Shown: positions 1-7,977 of the stretch, in pieces
Layout: the number at the start of each line of letters is the position of its first letter
Numbering within the stretch: the stretch's first letter is position 1
Source: RUG12461 sp045661345
GTDB lineage: Bacteria; Bacillota; Clostridia; Lachnospirales; Lachnospiraceae
DNA: 64,000 bases
Reading direction: 5' to 3'
Assembly (NCBI GenBank): GCA_045661345.1
Contig: JAZRFM010000015.1
Coordinates: 97,629 to 161,628, forward strand
The notes under the pieces: generated by a model
The model's input: the letters and a program-made list of their open reading frames with translations, nothing else
What the model was told of the DNA's origin: nothing
The model's database searches: none
Translations under genes and position numbers: made by a program

Positions 1-115
1 GGCTGTCCCTTTCGTATACTTCCCGTTTCCGCTCCGCAGCCTCTTCCCGGTTCTCTCTCTCCATCCTGTCATATTCGCGCCGGATTATGTCGTATTGCGT
101 GTTGCTGAGCCCCAT
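1..115 (-). CDS. dnaC: Replicative helicase loader DnaC/DnaI-type, partial (N-terminus only)
   Basis: Only the first 38 codons lie in the window; the gene runs off the left edge. The N-terminus (MGLSNTQYDIIRREYDR followed by an Arg/Glu-rich helix) resembles clostridial DnaC helicase loaders, which use an N-terminal helical region before an AAA+ ATPase domain to load DnaB at the origin. The ATG is 3 nt past the dnaD stop codon, and an AAAGG about 8 nt upstream could serve as ribosome site, so it is probably co-transcribed with dnaD. The ATPase domain is not visible, so the family call rests on a short segment plus context. Confidence 0.6.
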   Translation of the reverse strand, partial: MGLSNTQYDIIRREYDRMERENREEAAERKREVYERDS

Positions 116-118
116 TCC

Positions 119-1231
119 TCAGGCCTTTCTCCGCGCACTGTTCAAAAGCTGCTCTTCAAACTGCTTTTCGATTTGCTCGTAATTGTATGTCCGCTGTTCA
201 AAGTTGTTGAATTTGTTGACGGAGGATATTTTCTTTCTGGCAGCTGTCTGCTCTTTTTCCGCGGAAGACTGCGCCTTTTTATACGCTGCGTCTGCCTCGG
301 CCACTTCCGTCATATTGGTAATCTTATGCTCCAACCAATTGGAAAGGATCGAATCGGTATACTCAAAGCTGGGTTTGTGGATCGTCGTCATGGTGCGGGT
401 GCAAGCTTCCGCGATCATCTTGTCGGTAAACCGGTATTCTTTTTTCCATTTCTCCAGATAAGCCAGCTCTGCCTCGCCGAGGGAGCGTCCCGTAATGCCA
501 AAGCACTTCATTACCTTATTATAAATGCTGCTCCTGGTCTTGACGTGCTCTTTCGCATCCTTTACCGTCTCAATACCGGCTTCCTTCCAGGAAAGCGCCA
601 CTTTTTCCATGTAACGCAGGCTCTTGTGTCCGTTTTCCACGTTGTATTCCACCAGATACTCAATCAGATCCTCCTGAAAGCCGAGTTCATCAAACCAGTA
701 CAGAATCGTGCTCAGATCGGTCTGGGAAAGAGTTCTGCCGCACATCCGCTCCGCGGCATAAAGCATCTCCTGTACCGCTTCTTCCCTGCGAAAGCTTTCC
801 ACATCGCCCCTTGTATAGTAAGTCTTGGTAGGCGGCATTTCCTCCAGGCCTTTCTCCGGCCTGCTCTCCTCGGTCTTGGGCTCCCGCCGCAGAGATACAC
901 TGTCGCCTTTCCCCTTTTTTGTCTTTTTCTTTTTTGAGGTATCTACGAGATAGATCCCGGTCAGCTGATCTTCGTCATCAAACTCCAGCCGGAGCAGTTT
1001 CACCTTTTCCCAATAACGAAGCGCACGCCGGATATCCTTTTCCGTATGATCGAATTTATCTGCCATACGGGAGATCAGGATAGACTCCTCCCCGGAATTC
1101 ATGCACCGCAGCAGATAAAGATAGATTTTGACGTACTCGCCGTTGGCGTCCGCCATGTACTCATCTATGAATATATTTGAAACAGCAGTATTTCCGCGCT
1201 CTGAATCACTGCCAAGTATTACACCTGCCAT
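119..1231 (-). CDS. dnaD: DnaD-domain primosome/replication initiation protein
   Basis: 370-residue DnaD-like protein. Residues about 1-100 look like a winged-helix N-domain, followed by a Lys/Glu-rich linker. Two DnaB_2/DnaD-like C-terminal domains follow, at about 160-230 and 240-310, each ending in the family's Y-x6-W type helix (YMEKVALSW and YTDSILSNW). In Firmicutes DnaD bridges DnaA-bound origin DNA and helicase loading. I chose the ATG at 1231 rather than a TTG six codons upstream because AAAGGAG lies 7 nt before the ATG. The gene precedes dnaC, giving a primosome operon. Its ribosome site overlaps a 9-bp inverted repeat, and two DnaA boxes lie upstream, pointing to regulated expression. 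Confidence 0.88.
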   Translation of the reverse strand: MAGVILGSDSERGNTAVSNIFIDEYMADANGEYVKIYLYLLRCMNSGEESILISRMADKFDHTEKDIRRALRYWEKVKLLRLEFDDEDQLTGIYLVDTSKKKKTKKGKGDSVSLRREPKTEESRPEKGLEEMPPTKTYYTRGDVESFRREEAVQEMLYAAERMCGRTLSQTDLSTILYWFDELGFQEDLIEYLVEYNVENGHKSLRYMEKVALSWKEAGIETVKDAKEHVKTRSSIYNKVMKCFGITGRSLGEAELAYLEKWKKEYRFTDKMIAEACTRTMTTIHKPSFEYTDSILSNWLEHKITNMTEVAEADAAYKKAQSSAEKEQTAARKKISSVNKFNNFEQRTYNYEQIEKQFEEQLLNSARRKA

Positions 1232-1240
1232 AAAAAAACT

Positions 1241-1263
1241 CCTTTGCAATCAACTTGCAAAGG
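1241..1263. repeat. Perfect 9-bp inverted repeat over the dnaD start region
   Basis: CCTTTGCAA and TTGCAAAGG are separated by 5 nt. The repeat includes the Shine-Dalgarno of dnaD and the expected transcription start (about 1259). It could be a repressor operator, or in a slightly longer transcript a hairpin hiding the ribosome site. Which one is not decidable from sequence. Confidence 0.7.
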
Positions 1264-1265
1264 AG

Positions 1266-1294
1266 AGCATAGCACAGAAAAAGCAAAAATGCAA
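1266..1294 (-). promoter_or_regulatory. Predicted sigma-A promoter of dnaD-dnaC
   Basis: On the minus strand TTGCAT (1289-1294), a 17-bp spacer and TATGCT (1266-1271), with an extended -10 TG one base upstream of the -10 hexamer. Start of transcription is expected near 1259, so the leader is about 28 nt. Confidence 0.65.
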
Positions 1295-1330
1295 AGTGGA
1301 AAAGTCCGGTTTCATCGCGTTTACGGGCAT

Positions 1331-1348
1331 TGTGGATAATGTGGATAA
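1331..1348. promoter_or_regulatory. Two abutting perfect DnaA boxes upstream of dnaD
   Basis: TGTGGATAA occurs twice in direct tandem (1331-1339, 1340-1348). Both match the DnaA box TTATCCACA on the minus strand without mismatch. They sit between the murC stop and the dnaD promoter, 36 bp upstream of the -35 element. This is consistent with DnaA binding as a regulator or titration site for the helicase-loading operon. Confidence 0.8.
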
Positions 1349-1349
1349 C

Positions 1350-2729
1350 CTATGCCTGGAGAAGATGATCCGCGACCTTATAAATGTCTCCGGCTCCCAT
1401 AGTTATCAACAGATCCCTGTTCATACAATTTTTTTTCAAAAAATCCTCGATCTCGGAAAAGGACGGAAAATAGTAGCATTCCGTACCGCGTTCCCGAATC
1501 TCTTCCATCAGCTGTGCGGAGGTGATTCCAATGGTATTCTTTTCCCTGGCTGCATAGATATCCGACAGAACAACGAGATCCGCAGCGGACAATACCTCCG
1601 CGAAATCCCGGAGAAATGCCTGCGTCCTCGAATACGTATGGGGCTGAAATGCAATCACAAGTCTCCCCGGATGGATCTGCCTGGCTGCCGCGATCGTTGC
1701 CCGGATCTCGGTGGGGTGGTGCGCATAGTCATCCAGCACTTTCACGCCGGAAAACTCGCCTTTCCATTCAAAGCGCCGCCCGGCACCGGTAAAAGCAGAA
1801 ATCCCTCTGCTGATCACATCGTCTGAGATTCCGAGCTCACAGGCTACGGCATATACCGCCAGCGCATTTGATACGTTGTGTCTTCCCGGAATCGAAAGCG
1901 TCACGGGAGGAAGCTTTTTCCCGTACAGCGACGGTGCAAAGGTAGGATAGCCTTTTTCATCAAAGGAAAGATCCTCCGCCGTAACGTCGTACTCTCCCTG
2001 CAGAGCGTATGTGATCACCTTGCAGGGAAGATCTGCGATGATCTTCCGGTAATCCTGAACCTCTCCGTTGATGATCACAGCCCCGTCCGAAGCAGTTTTT
2101 TGTGCAAACACATGAAAGGATTCCTGAATCTCCGAAAGATCATGGAAGAAATCCATATGATCCTCCTCCACTGTCGTAATCACAGCATAACGCGGATTGA
2201 TGGCATGAAAGCTGTTGGTGTATTCACAGGCCTCTGCCACAAACACATCCGAATGACCGATCCGGATATTCCCGCCAATGGAAGAAAAAAAACCTCCTAC
2301 GGAAACCGAAGGATCCGCTTTTGCGGCCAGCAGTACCTCGGTCAGCATGGAGGTTGTCGTCGTCTTGCCGTGCGTCCCTGCAACGGCAATGGAATTGCGG
2401 TAGTGATCCATGACCTGCCCCAAAAGCTCCGCTCTCGTCAGCATCGGAAGACCTGCCTGTTTTGCCGCCTGAAACTCCGGATTGTCCTCATGAACCGCAG
2501 CCGTATATACCACACAGTCGATACCCGGCCGGATGTTTTCCCCTGCCTGCGGGATCATCACCTCTACCCCCAGACCGCGAAGCTTCTCCACACTGGAACT
2601 CAGGGTACAGTCAGACCCCGTGATCCTGAATCCCTGCTGCAAAAGAATCTCCGCCAGCCCGCTCATGCTGACACCACCGATTCCCATAAAATGTATGTAT
2701 TTCGGTTCTTCAAAGTTCACTGTATACAT
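1350..2729 (-). CDS. murC: UDP-N-acetylmuramate--L-alanine ligase
   Basis: 459 residues, normal for MurC. The enzyme adds L-Ala to UDP-MurNAc with ATP in cytoplasmic peptidoglycan precursor synthesis. Visible motifs: the N-terminal nucleotide-binding GIGGVSMSGLAEIL (about 16-29), the Mur-ligase P-loop GTHGKTTTT (about 118-126), and the C-terminal ligase domain with VLDDYAHHPTE. The ATG at 2729 gives the family's usual MYxVxFxxPxxIHFxGIGG start, so the start is secure. No Shine-Dalgarno precedes it; a promoter lies 7 nt upstream, suggesting a leaderless transcript. Divergent from glgC; murG is about 20 kb away on the other strand. Confidence 0.97.
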   Translation of the reverse strand: MYTVNFEEPKYIHFMGIGGVSMSGLAEILLQQGFRITGSDCTLSSSVEKLRGLGVEVMIPQAGENIRPGIDCVVYTAAVHEDNPEFQAAKQAGLPMLTRAELLGQVMDHYRNSIAVAGTHGKTTTTSMLTEVLLAAKADPSVSVGGFFSSIGGNIRIGHSDVFVAEACEYTNSFHAINPRYAVITTVEEDHMDFFHDLSEIQESFHVFAQKTASDGAVIINGEVQDYRKIIADLPCKVITYALQGEYDVTAEDLSFDEKGYPTFAPSLYGKKLPPVTLSIPGRHNVSNALAVYAVACELGISDDVISRGISAFTGAGRRFEWKGEFSGVKVLDDYAHHPTEIRATIAAARQIHPGRLVIAFQPHTYSRTQAFLRDFAEVLSAADLVVLSDIYAAREKNTIGITSAQLMEEIRERGTECYYFPSFSEIEDFLKKNCMNRDLLITMGAGDIYKVADHLLQA

Positions 2730-2736
2730 AGCCTGT

Positions 2737-2765
2737 ATTATAATTCACGGCCGAAAAAAAAGCAA
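2737..2765 (-). promoter_or_regulatory. Predicted murC promoter, leaderless arrangement
   Basis: Minus strand TTGCTT (2760-2765), 17-bp spacer, TATAAT (2737-2742), then 7 nt to the ATG of murC. Transcription would begin at or next to the start codon. No ribosome-binding sequence fits in the remaining space. Confidence 0.7.
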
Positions 2766-2894
2766 ATCCGGCGCAGGGACAGGCATCGTTTCATGGCTCT
2801 TTGTGTTTTCCCTTCATTTTTGTATATATTGCAATAACAATACTCGGATTTTCCACCTTTTTTATACATTTTGATATACAAACCGGGAAACGTA

Positions 2895-2903
2895 TGTTAT
2901 AAT
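2895..2903 (+). promoter_or_regulatory. Predicted extended -10 promoter of glgCD
   Basis: TGTTATAAT carries a consensus -10 with the extended TGn element. No good -35 is seen at 17 bp. A transcript from about 2910 would have an 85-nt leader before glgC, in contrast to the leaderless murC promoter opposite. Confidence 0.45.
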
Positions 2904-2994
2904 GGTTCAAGCGTCAGGTGACTTTTGACACGTGAGGCAGTTTACGAAATTCTCACAAGATGCATGCAATAATCTAATCAGAGGTGAATGGTTC

Positions 2995-4269
2995 ATGGCT
3001 AAAAAAGAAATGATCGCAATGCTCCTGGCCGGAGGACAAGGCAGCCGCCTCGGTGTATTGACAGCCGATGTTGCGAAGCCTGCCGTTTCATTTGGCGGCA
3101 AATACCGGATCATTGATTTTCCGCTCAGCAACTGTATCAATTCCGGTGTCGACACGGTTGGCGTACTCACACAATATCAGCCCTTGCGGCTGAACAGTCA
3201 TATCGGGATCGGTATGTCCTGGGATCTTGACCGTAACAGCGGCGGTGTCATGGTTCTTCCTCCTTATGAGAGTACAGACAACACCGACTGGTATACCGGT
3301 ACCGCAAATGCGATTTACCAGAATATCCGGTTCATCGAGTCTTACGATCCGGAATATGTGCTGATCCTTTCCGGTGATCATATCTATAAGATGGATTATG
3401 AATCCATGCTCGATTTCCATAAGCGCAACAAATCCGATGCCACCATCGCCGTGATGCCGGTGCCGCTGGAAGAAGCCAGCCGGTTTGGCATCATGATCGC
3501 AAATGAGGAGCATCAGATCACCGAATTCGAGGAAAAGCCCGAGCATCCGAGAAGTAATCTCGCCTCCATGGGGATCTACATCTTTACCTGGTCTGTCCTG
3601 AAGGAAGCTCTCCTTGCCCTGAAAGATCAGCCCGGCTGTGATTTCGGTAAACATATCATTCCATACTGCCACAGCAGGGATCAGCGGCTGTTTGCCTATG
3701 AATTCAACGGCTACTGGAAAGATGTCGGGACACTCGGCTCCTATTGGGAAGCAAATATGGAGCTCGTGGATCTCGTTCCCGAATTTAACCTGTATGAGGA
3801 ATATTGGAAGATCTATACCAAGAGCAACAATATTGAGCCGCAGTACATTGCGCCTGATGCCCGGGTGGATCGCAGCATCATCGGTGAAGGCACGGAAATA
3901 TTCGGCGAAGTCGATCATTCCGTCATCGGGACAGGCGTCACCATCGGAAAAGGCGCCGTTGTCCGTGATTCAATCATCATGAAAGAATGCCGGATCGGAG
4001 ACGGTACTACGGTCGATCATTCCATTATCGGTGAATATACCAGGATTGGTGACAATTCCCATATCGGTGTCGGAGAATACGCGGAAAGCAAGTATGATCC
4101 CAAGGTTTATGCCTTCGATCTCGTTACGGTAGGTGAGCATTCCGTGATTCCCGCAAACGTCAATATCGGTAAAAATGTCGCAATCTCCGGTGAAACGGAA
4201 CCTTCTGACTATCCGGACGGAAGCCTTCCCAGCGGAGGATATATCATTAAGGCAGGTGATGAAGCATGA
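2995..4269 (+). CDS. glgC: Glucose-1-phosphate adenylyltransferase (ADP-glucose pyrophosphorylase)
   Basis: 424 residues. It makes ADP-glucose from glucose-1-phosphate and ATP, the committed step of bacterial glycogen synthesis. The N-terminal nucleotidyltransferase domain shows [14 protein letters not shown], a GTANAIYQN segment and [10 protein letters not shown]; the C-terminal third has hexapeptide-type repeats (for example [20 protein letters not shown]) forming a left-handed beta helix. The ATG at 2995 is preceded by GAGGTG at 8 nt; an upstream in-frame start lacks a ribosome site. It overlaps glgD by 4 nt, so the two are translationally coupled and probably form the heteromeric enzyme known in Firmicutes. 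Confidence 0.96.
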   Translation: MAKKEMIAMLLAGGQGSRLGVLTADVAKPAVSFGGKYRIIDFPLSNCINSGVDTVGVLTQYQPLRLNSHIGIGMSWDLDRNSGGVMVLPPYESTDNTDWYTGTANAIYQNIRFIESYDPEYVLILSGDHIYKMDYESMLDFHKRNKSDATIAVMPVPLEEASRFGIMIANEEHQITEFEEKPEHPRSNLASMGIYIFTWSVLKEALLALKDQPGCDFGKHIIPYCHSRDQRLFAYEFNGYWKDVGTLGSYWEANMELVDLVPEFNLYEEYWKIYTKSNNIEPQYIAPDARVDRSIIGEGTEIFGEVDHSVIGTGVTIGKGAVVRDSIIMKECRIGDGTTVDHSIIGEYTRIGDNSHIGVGEYAESKYDPKVYAFDLVTVGEHSVIPANVNIGKNVAISGETEPSDYPDGSLPSGGYIIKAGDEA

Positions 4270-5384
4270 AAGCATTAGGGATTATCTTAGCAGGTGGCAA
4301 CAACAGCAAAATGCAGGAGCTTTCCAAAAAAAGAGCCATTGCCGCCATGCCGGTTGCCGGCAATTTCCGTTGTATTGATTTTGCTCTCAGCAACATGACC
4401 AATTCCAGAATTCAAAAGGTCGCTGTGCTGACTCAGTATAATGCACGGTCTCTGAATGAGCACCTGAATTCCTCCAAATGGTGGGATTTCGGACGGAAGC
4501 AGGGAGGACTCTTTCTTCTGACTCCTACCCTTACGGAGGACAACAGCTGGTGGTACCGCGGAACGGCGGATGCCATGTATCAGAACATCATCTGGCTGAA
4601 GAGAAGTCATGAGCCGTACGTGATTATCAGCGGCGGCGACTGTATCTACAAGATGGATTTCAACAAGCTCCTCGAATACCACATGGCGAAAAATGCCGAT
4701 ATTACGGTGGTTTGTAAAGAAGTGGATCCTCATGTGGATATCAGTCGGTTTGGCGTCATCCGTATGAATGAAGATTCCCGCATCACGGAATTCGAAGAGA
4801 AGCCGATGGTGGCCCAGTCCAATACCATTTCGGCCGGGATCTATGTGATCCGTCGCCGCCAGCTTATTGAAATGCTGGAGCGCTGCGCGGAGGAAGGACG
4901 CAATGATTTCGTAACGGACATTCTGATCCGCTACAAAAACATGAAACGGATCTACGGTTACAAGATCAGTGATTATTGGGCAAATATCTCGACAGCAGAG
5001 TCCTATTATAAGGCAAATATGGATTTCCTGAACGCAGATGTCCGTAATTACTTTTTCAAACAGGAGCCCAAGATCTATTCCAAGATCGATGATCTCGCTC
5101 CTGCAAAATACAACAACGGTGCAGATGTTCATAACAGCCTGATCAGCAGCGGCTGTATCGTCAACGGCAAGGTTGAGAACTCCCTGCTATTCAAGAAAGT
5201 ATTCGTTGGAAAGAACTGCGTCATCAAGAATTCCATTATTCTGAATGATGTCTATATCGGCGATAATACACACATCGAAAACTGCGTTGTGGAAAGCCGT
5301 GGTACATTAAATGCCAACACCTACTACAGCGGCGGCGACGGCATCAAGATCGTTGTAGAAGATAACGAGCGCTACGTGTTGTAG
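4266..5384 (+). CDS. glgD: Glucose-1-phosphate adenylyltransferase subunit GlgD
   Basis: 372 residues, homologous to GlgC but with an altered nucleotide-binding loop ([17 protein letters not shown] instead of the GGxGSRLxxLT pattern). This is typical of GlgD, the non- or weakly catalytic partner that modulates GlgC in Firmicutes. It keeps a GTADAMYQN segment, [10 protein letters not shown] and a short C-terminal beta-helix region. It starts in the ATGA overlap with the glgC stop. No other glycogen genes (glgA, glgB, glgP) are in the window. Confidence 0.94.
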   Translation: MKALGIILAGGNNSKMQELSKKRAIAAMPVAGNFRCIDFALSNMTNSRIQKVAVLTQYNARSLNEHLNSSKWWDFGRKQGGLFLLTPTLTEDNSWWYRGTADAMYQNIIWLKRSHEPYVIISGGDCIYKMDFNKLLEYHMAKNADITVVCKEVDPHVDISRFGVIRMNEDSRITEFEEKPMVAQSNTISAGIYVIRRRQLIEMLERCAEEGRNDFVTDILIRYKNMKRIYGYKISDYWANISTAESYYKANMDFLNADVRNYFFKQEPKIYSKIDDLAPAKYNNGADVHNSLISSGCIVNGKVENSLLFKKVFVGKNCVIKNSIILNDVYIGDNTHIENCVVESRGTLNANTYYSGGDGIKIVVEDNERYVL

Positions 5385-5444
5385 ATATTTCAAAGGAACT
5401 GTGCCGAAATAACATGTACATCATCCGACAACATAGCGTAGACT

Positions 5445-5476
5445 CGTATCAATTTTGTGCAGTTTATTTTGATACG
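5445..5476. repeat. 8-bp inverted repeat between glgD and spoVG
   Basis: CGTATCAA and TTGATACG are separated by 16 nt. No T-run follows, so it is a poor terminator; it may be an operator for spoVG or a folded 3' end for glgCD. Confidence 0.4.
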
Positions 5477-5514
5477 GCTCCTTTTAAATAAATACTATTT
5501 AAGGGGGGATACGT

Positions 5515-5787
5515 ATGCAGATCACCGATGTGCGCGTGAGAAAAGTCGAGAAAGAAGGGAAGATGAAAGCCGTTGTTTCCATCACGATCGACGATGAATT
5601 CGTAGTACACGATATCAAAGTCATCGACGGCGAAAAAGGTCTCTTCATTGCGATGCCCAGTCGCAAAGCTTCCGACGGCGAATACCGAGATATCGCACAT
5701 CCGATCAACTCTGAGACCAGACAGAAGATCCAACAACTGATCCTGGATGCTTACAAAAAGGCCGAAGAAAATGGTTTCGAGCAGTAA
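5515..5787 (+). CDS. spoVG: SpoVG family regulator
   Basis: 90 residues matching SpoVG over its whole length: [11 protein letters not shown] at the start, a central [23 protein letters not shown] block and the [11 protein letters not shown] helix. SpoVG is a small nucleic-acid-binding protein first linked to asymmetric septation in sporulation but also found in non-spore-formers as a broad regulator. AAGGGGGG lies 7 nt before the ATG. It is monocistronic, ending at a strong terminator. Its presence does not prove sporulation. Confidence 0.95.
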   Translation: MQITDVRVRKVEKEGKMKAVVSITIDDEFVVHDIKVIDGEKGLFIAMPSRKASDGEYRDIAHPINSETRQKIQQLILDAYKKAEENGFEQ

Positions 5788-5796
5788 TTCAGAGTA

Positions 5797-5830
5797 AAAA
5801 AACCCGGGTCCTTGCGGATCCGGGTTTTTT
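5797..5830. terminator. Bidirectional terminator after spoVG and the sugar ABC operon
   Basis: A 14-bp stem (A-run plus CCCGGGTCC paired with GGATCCGGG plus T-run) with a 6-nt loop. It has T-runs in both directions and serves the convergent spoVG (+) and permease (-) genes. Confidence 0.9.
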
Positions 5831-5844
5831 ATGCTGTGCTATTC

Positions 5845-6888
5845 TCAGTTTGTTTTCAAAGCACGCTTTTTCTGTGCCATCACCACACTCTGGATGATCA
5901 GGAAGATGCAAAGCATTGCCGCGATCGTAATCCCGGTCCACCATGCTTCGTCCAGACCCGCTGATGCAACGATGTTTTGAATGGTGCTGAGAGACAGGAC
6001 TCCAAACAATGTCCCGATAATATTACCGACACCACCTGTCAGCATCGTACCGCCGATGATGGAGGACGCAATCGCGTTCATTTCCATACCTGACGCATGG
6101 GACGGAGAACCGGATCCCACGTGCAGGAAGTAAACATATCCGGCGATTCCTGCCAGAAGGCTGCAGATCAGATGTGACAGGAACTTGGTCCGTTTCACAT
6201 TGATTCCGAGCATCAGGGCGCTTTGTTTATTACCGCCTACTGCATAAAAGCTCCGGCCGAGCTTGGTATACTGCAACAGGAAAAACAGGAAGACGACTGC
6301 CAGCAGCGCGACTATCACACCGATCTCCACGTAGGCAGGCACATAGACGCCTTTTTTGTTCACCGATCCAAGCCCCGGTACATTAATCCTCGTATTCTTC
6401 AAAGCCACGAATGCCTCATTTTCCACATTAAACGGCGAAGAGTTGACGATGGTCGTCATACCTCTCGCAAAGAACATACCGGCCAGAGACACGATAAAGG
6501 GCTGGATATCGAGATACGCCACCAAAAAACCCTGTACGAGACCGTACGCCAGACCAATCGCAAGAGCGATCAGGATCGATACGAACACGTTTCCGTTATG
6601 CTTGTCCAGGTAGACTGCACAGCACATGGATACCAGAGCCACCACGCCACCGACCGAGATATCGATTCCGCCGGTGATCATGACGATACTCATACCGCAG
6701 GATGTCAGGATCAGAGCGGCATTCGCATTCAGGATGTTAAAAAATGTCTGCGGTTTCGTAAAACCGCCACCCTGGATCAGCACCGCCCCCAGATACATCA
6801 CAACAAAAATGATAATCGTGATTGCAAGGAGCAGATTGGTATCGCTGAGCCTTGTGAAAATACTTGCTTTCTTTTTTGCGGAAGCCAT
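5845..6888 (-). CDS. Sugar ABC transporter permease (YjfF/RbsC type)
   Basis: 347-residue inner-membrane permease of the BPD_transp_2 (branched-chain amino acid/ribose) family. It is strongly hydrophobic with about 8-10 membrane segments and the family signatures GGIDISVGGVVAL near residue 75 and SIIGGTMLTGGVG near residue 275. Last of four transporter genes: it starts within TAAATG right after the upstream permease, with GGAGGTG before the start. Two different permeases with one ATPase is the layout of YtfQRT-YjfF galactofuranose importers; the real substrate is unknown. Confidence 0.9.
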   Translation of the reverse strand: MASAKKKASIFTRLSDTNLLLAITIIIFVVMYLGAVLIQGGGFTKPQTFFNILNANAALILTSCGMSIVMITGGIDISVGGVVALVSMCCAVYLDKHNGNVFVSILIALAIGLAYGLVQGFLVAYLDIQPFIVSLAGMFFARGMTTIVNSSPFNVENEAFVALKNTRINVPGLGSVNKKGVYVPAYVEIGVIVALLAVVFLFFLLQYTKLGRSFYAVGGNKQSALMLGINVKRTKFLSHLICSLLAGIAGYVYFLHVGSGSPSHASGMEMNAIASSIIGGTMLTGGVGNIIGTLFGVLSLSTIQNIVASAGLDEAWWTGITIAAMLCIFLIIQSVVMAQKKRALKTN

Positions 6889-7977
6889 TTAGCCCACCTC
6901 CTTCTGCGTCTTTGCAACCCGTTTTGTCAGATTGGAGATAGCATCCCGGAATACCGGTGCACTGACAACGACAAGGATGATGACGACGATTGCTTTGTAA
7001 GCAGCCAATGCATCCGAACTTACGTTGAACTTGTAAAGCGTCGTGGTCAGGAACTGGATAATATACGCACCCAGGATTGACGCCCACATGTTGAATTTTC
7101 CACCGGCCAGGGAGTTGCCGCCAAGCGCAACCGCCAGGATGGCATCCATTTCAATGTCCTTTGCGATAACGGAATAGTTGATGGTGGAAAGACGGCTTAC
7201 TTTGATCAGGGCCGCAACTGCCACACACAGTCCGAGGATCACAAAGGTGATAAATTTGATAAAATTCGGATTGATACCGTTCAGTCTGGAAGAGCTCTCA
7301 TTGATACCGACCGCCTGCGTATAAAGACCCAGGTTCGTAAACCGCAGCACCAGCGCAATGACGATAATACATGTGGCCGCGATAAACACCGTCGTCGGGA
7401 TCGGAACTCCCGGAATGAAGCTTCCGAAGTAACCGAATTTCGGATCCGGAACGATGGGAAGCTCGTTATTGTTGATCCATGCAGCGATGGAACGGCCGGC
7501 CGTAAACAGAATCAGTGTCGCGATCATGGGCTGTATCTTGAAGTAGGCCACCAGCGTACCGTTAAACGCTCCGCAAAGCATACCTGCAAGACACGCCACC
7601 AGGAAGCCGACTATGATCGGTGCCGCAAGCTCTGTCGGTCTGGAATTGGGACCACAGAGCACCCGCAGCATGGCAGAACCTGCAATCGCGATGGTCGCTC
7701 CGACCGAAATGTCCTGTCCACCCGAAGCCGCCGTCACGAGCGTCATACCGATCGCGAGGATCGCCAGCTCTGAGCCGTAGTCCAAAATCGTGATCAACGA
7801 TCCGGAAAGCACCGGAAATCCGGCATTATTGGTTCCTAGTGTAATTTTGAAAAAGGATGGGTCATGAATCAGATTGATGACGGCAAGAAGGATCAGCGCA
7901 ACCAGAGGAATAAACATCTGATGGCTTACAAGACGCTTCAGTGCGCCTCCGCCGCTGTTTTTGCTATCTTTACTCAT
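6889..7977 (-). CDS. Sugar ABC transporter permease (YtfT/RbsC type)
   Basis: 362-residue permease of the same family as its neighbour, with the signature GGQDISVGATIAIAG (about 107-121) and ILAVALGGNSLAGG in the C-terminal half. The pair should form the heterodimeric membrane channel of the importer. The start overlaps the ATPase stop by 4 nt, with GGAGGTGAAAACGAAGC upstream, so it is translationally coupled to the ATPase. Confidence 0.9.
   Translation of the reverse strand: MSKDSKNSGGGALKRLVSHQMFIPLVALILLAVINLIHDPSFFKITLGTNNAGFPVLSGSLITILDYGSELAILAIGMTLVTAASGGQDISVGATIAIAGSAMLRVLCGPNSRPTELAAPIIVGFLVACLAGMLCGAFNGTLVAYFKIQPMIATLILFTAGRSIAAWINNNELPIVPDPKFGYFGSFIPGVPIPTTVFIAATCIIVIALVLRFTNLGLYTQAVGINESSSRLNGINPNFIKFITFVILGLCVAVAALIKVSRLSTINYSVIAKDIEMDAILAVALGGNSLAGGKFNMWASILGAYIIQFLTTTLYKFNVSSDALAAYKAIVVIILVVVSAPVFRDAISNLTKRVAKTQKEVG

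Noticed and set aside
5445..5476. Terminator of glgCD
   Set aside because: The stem is only 8 bp with a 16-nt loop and no T-run follows.
6223..7080. Long plus-strand frame across the two permease genes
   Set aside because: His/Cys/Arg-rich shadow of two clear permeases; no start signal.
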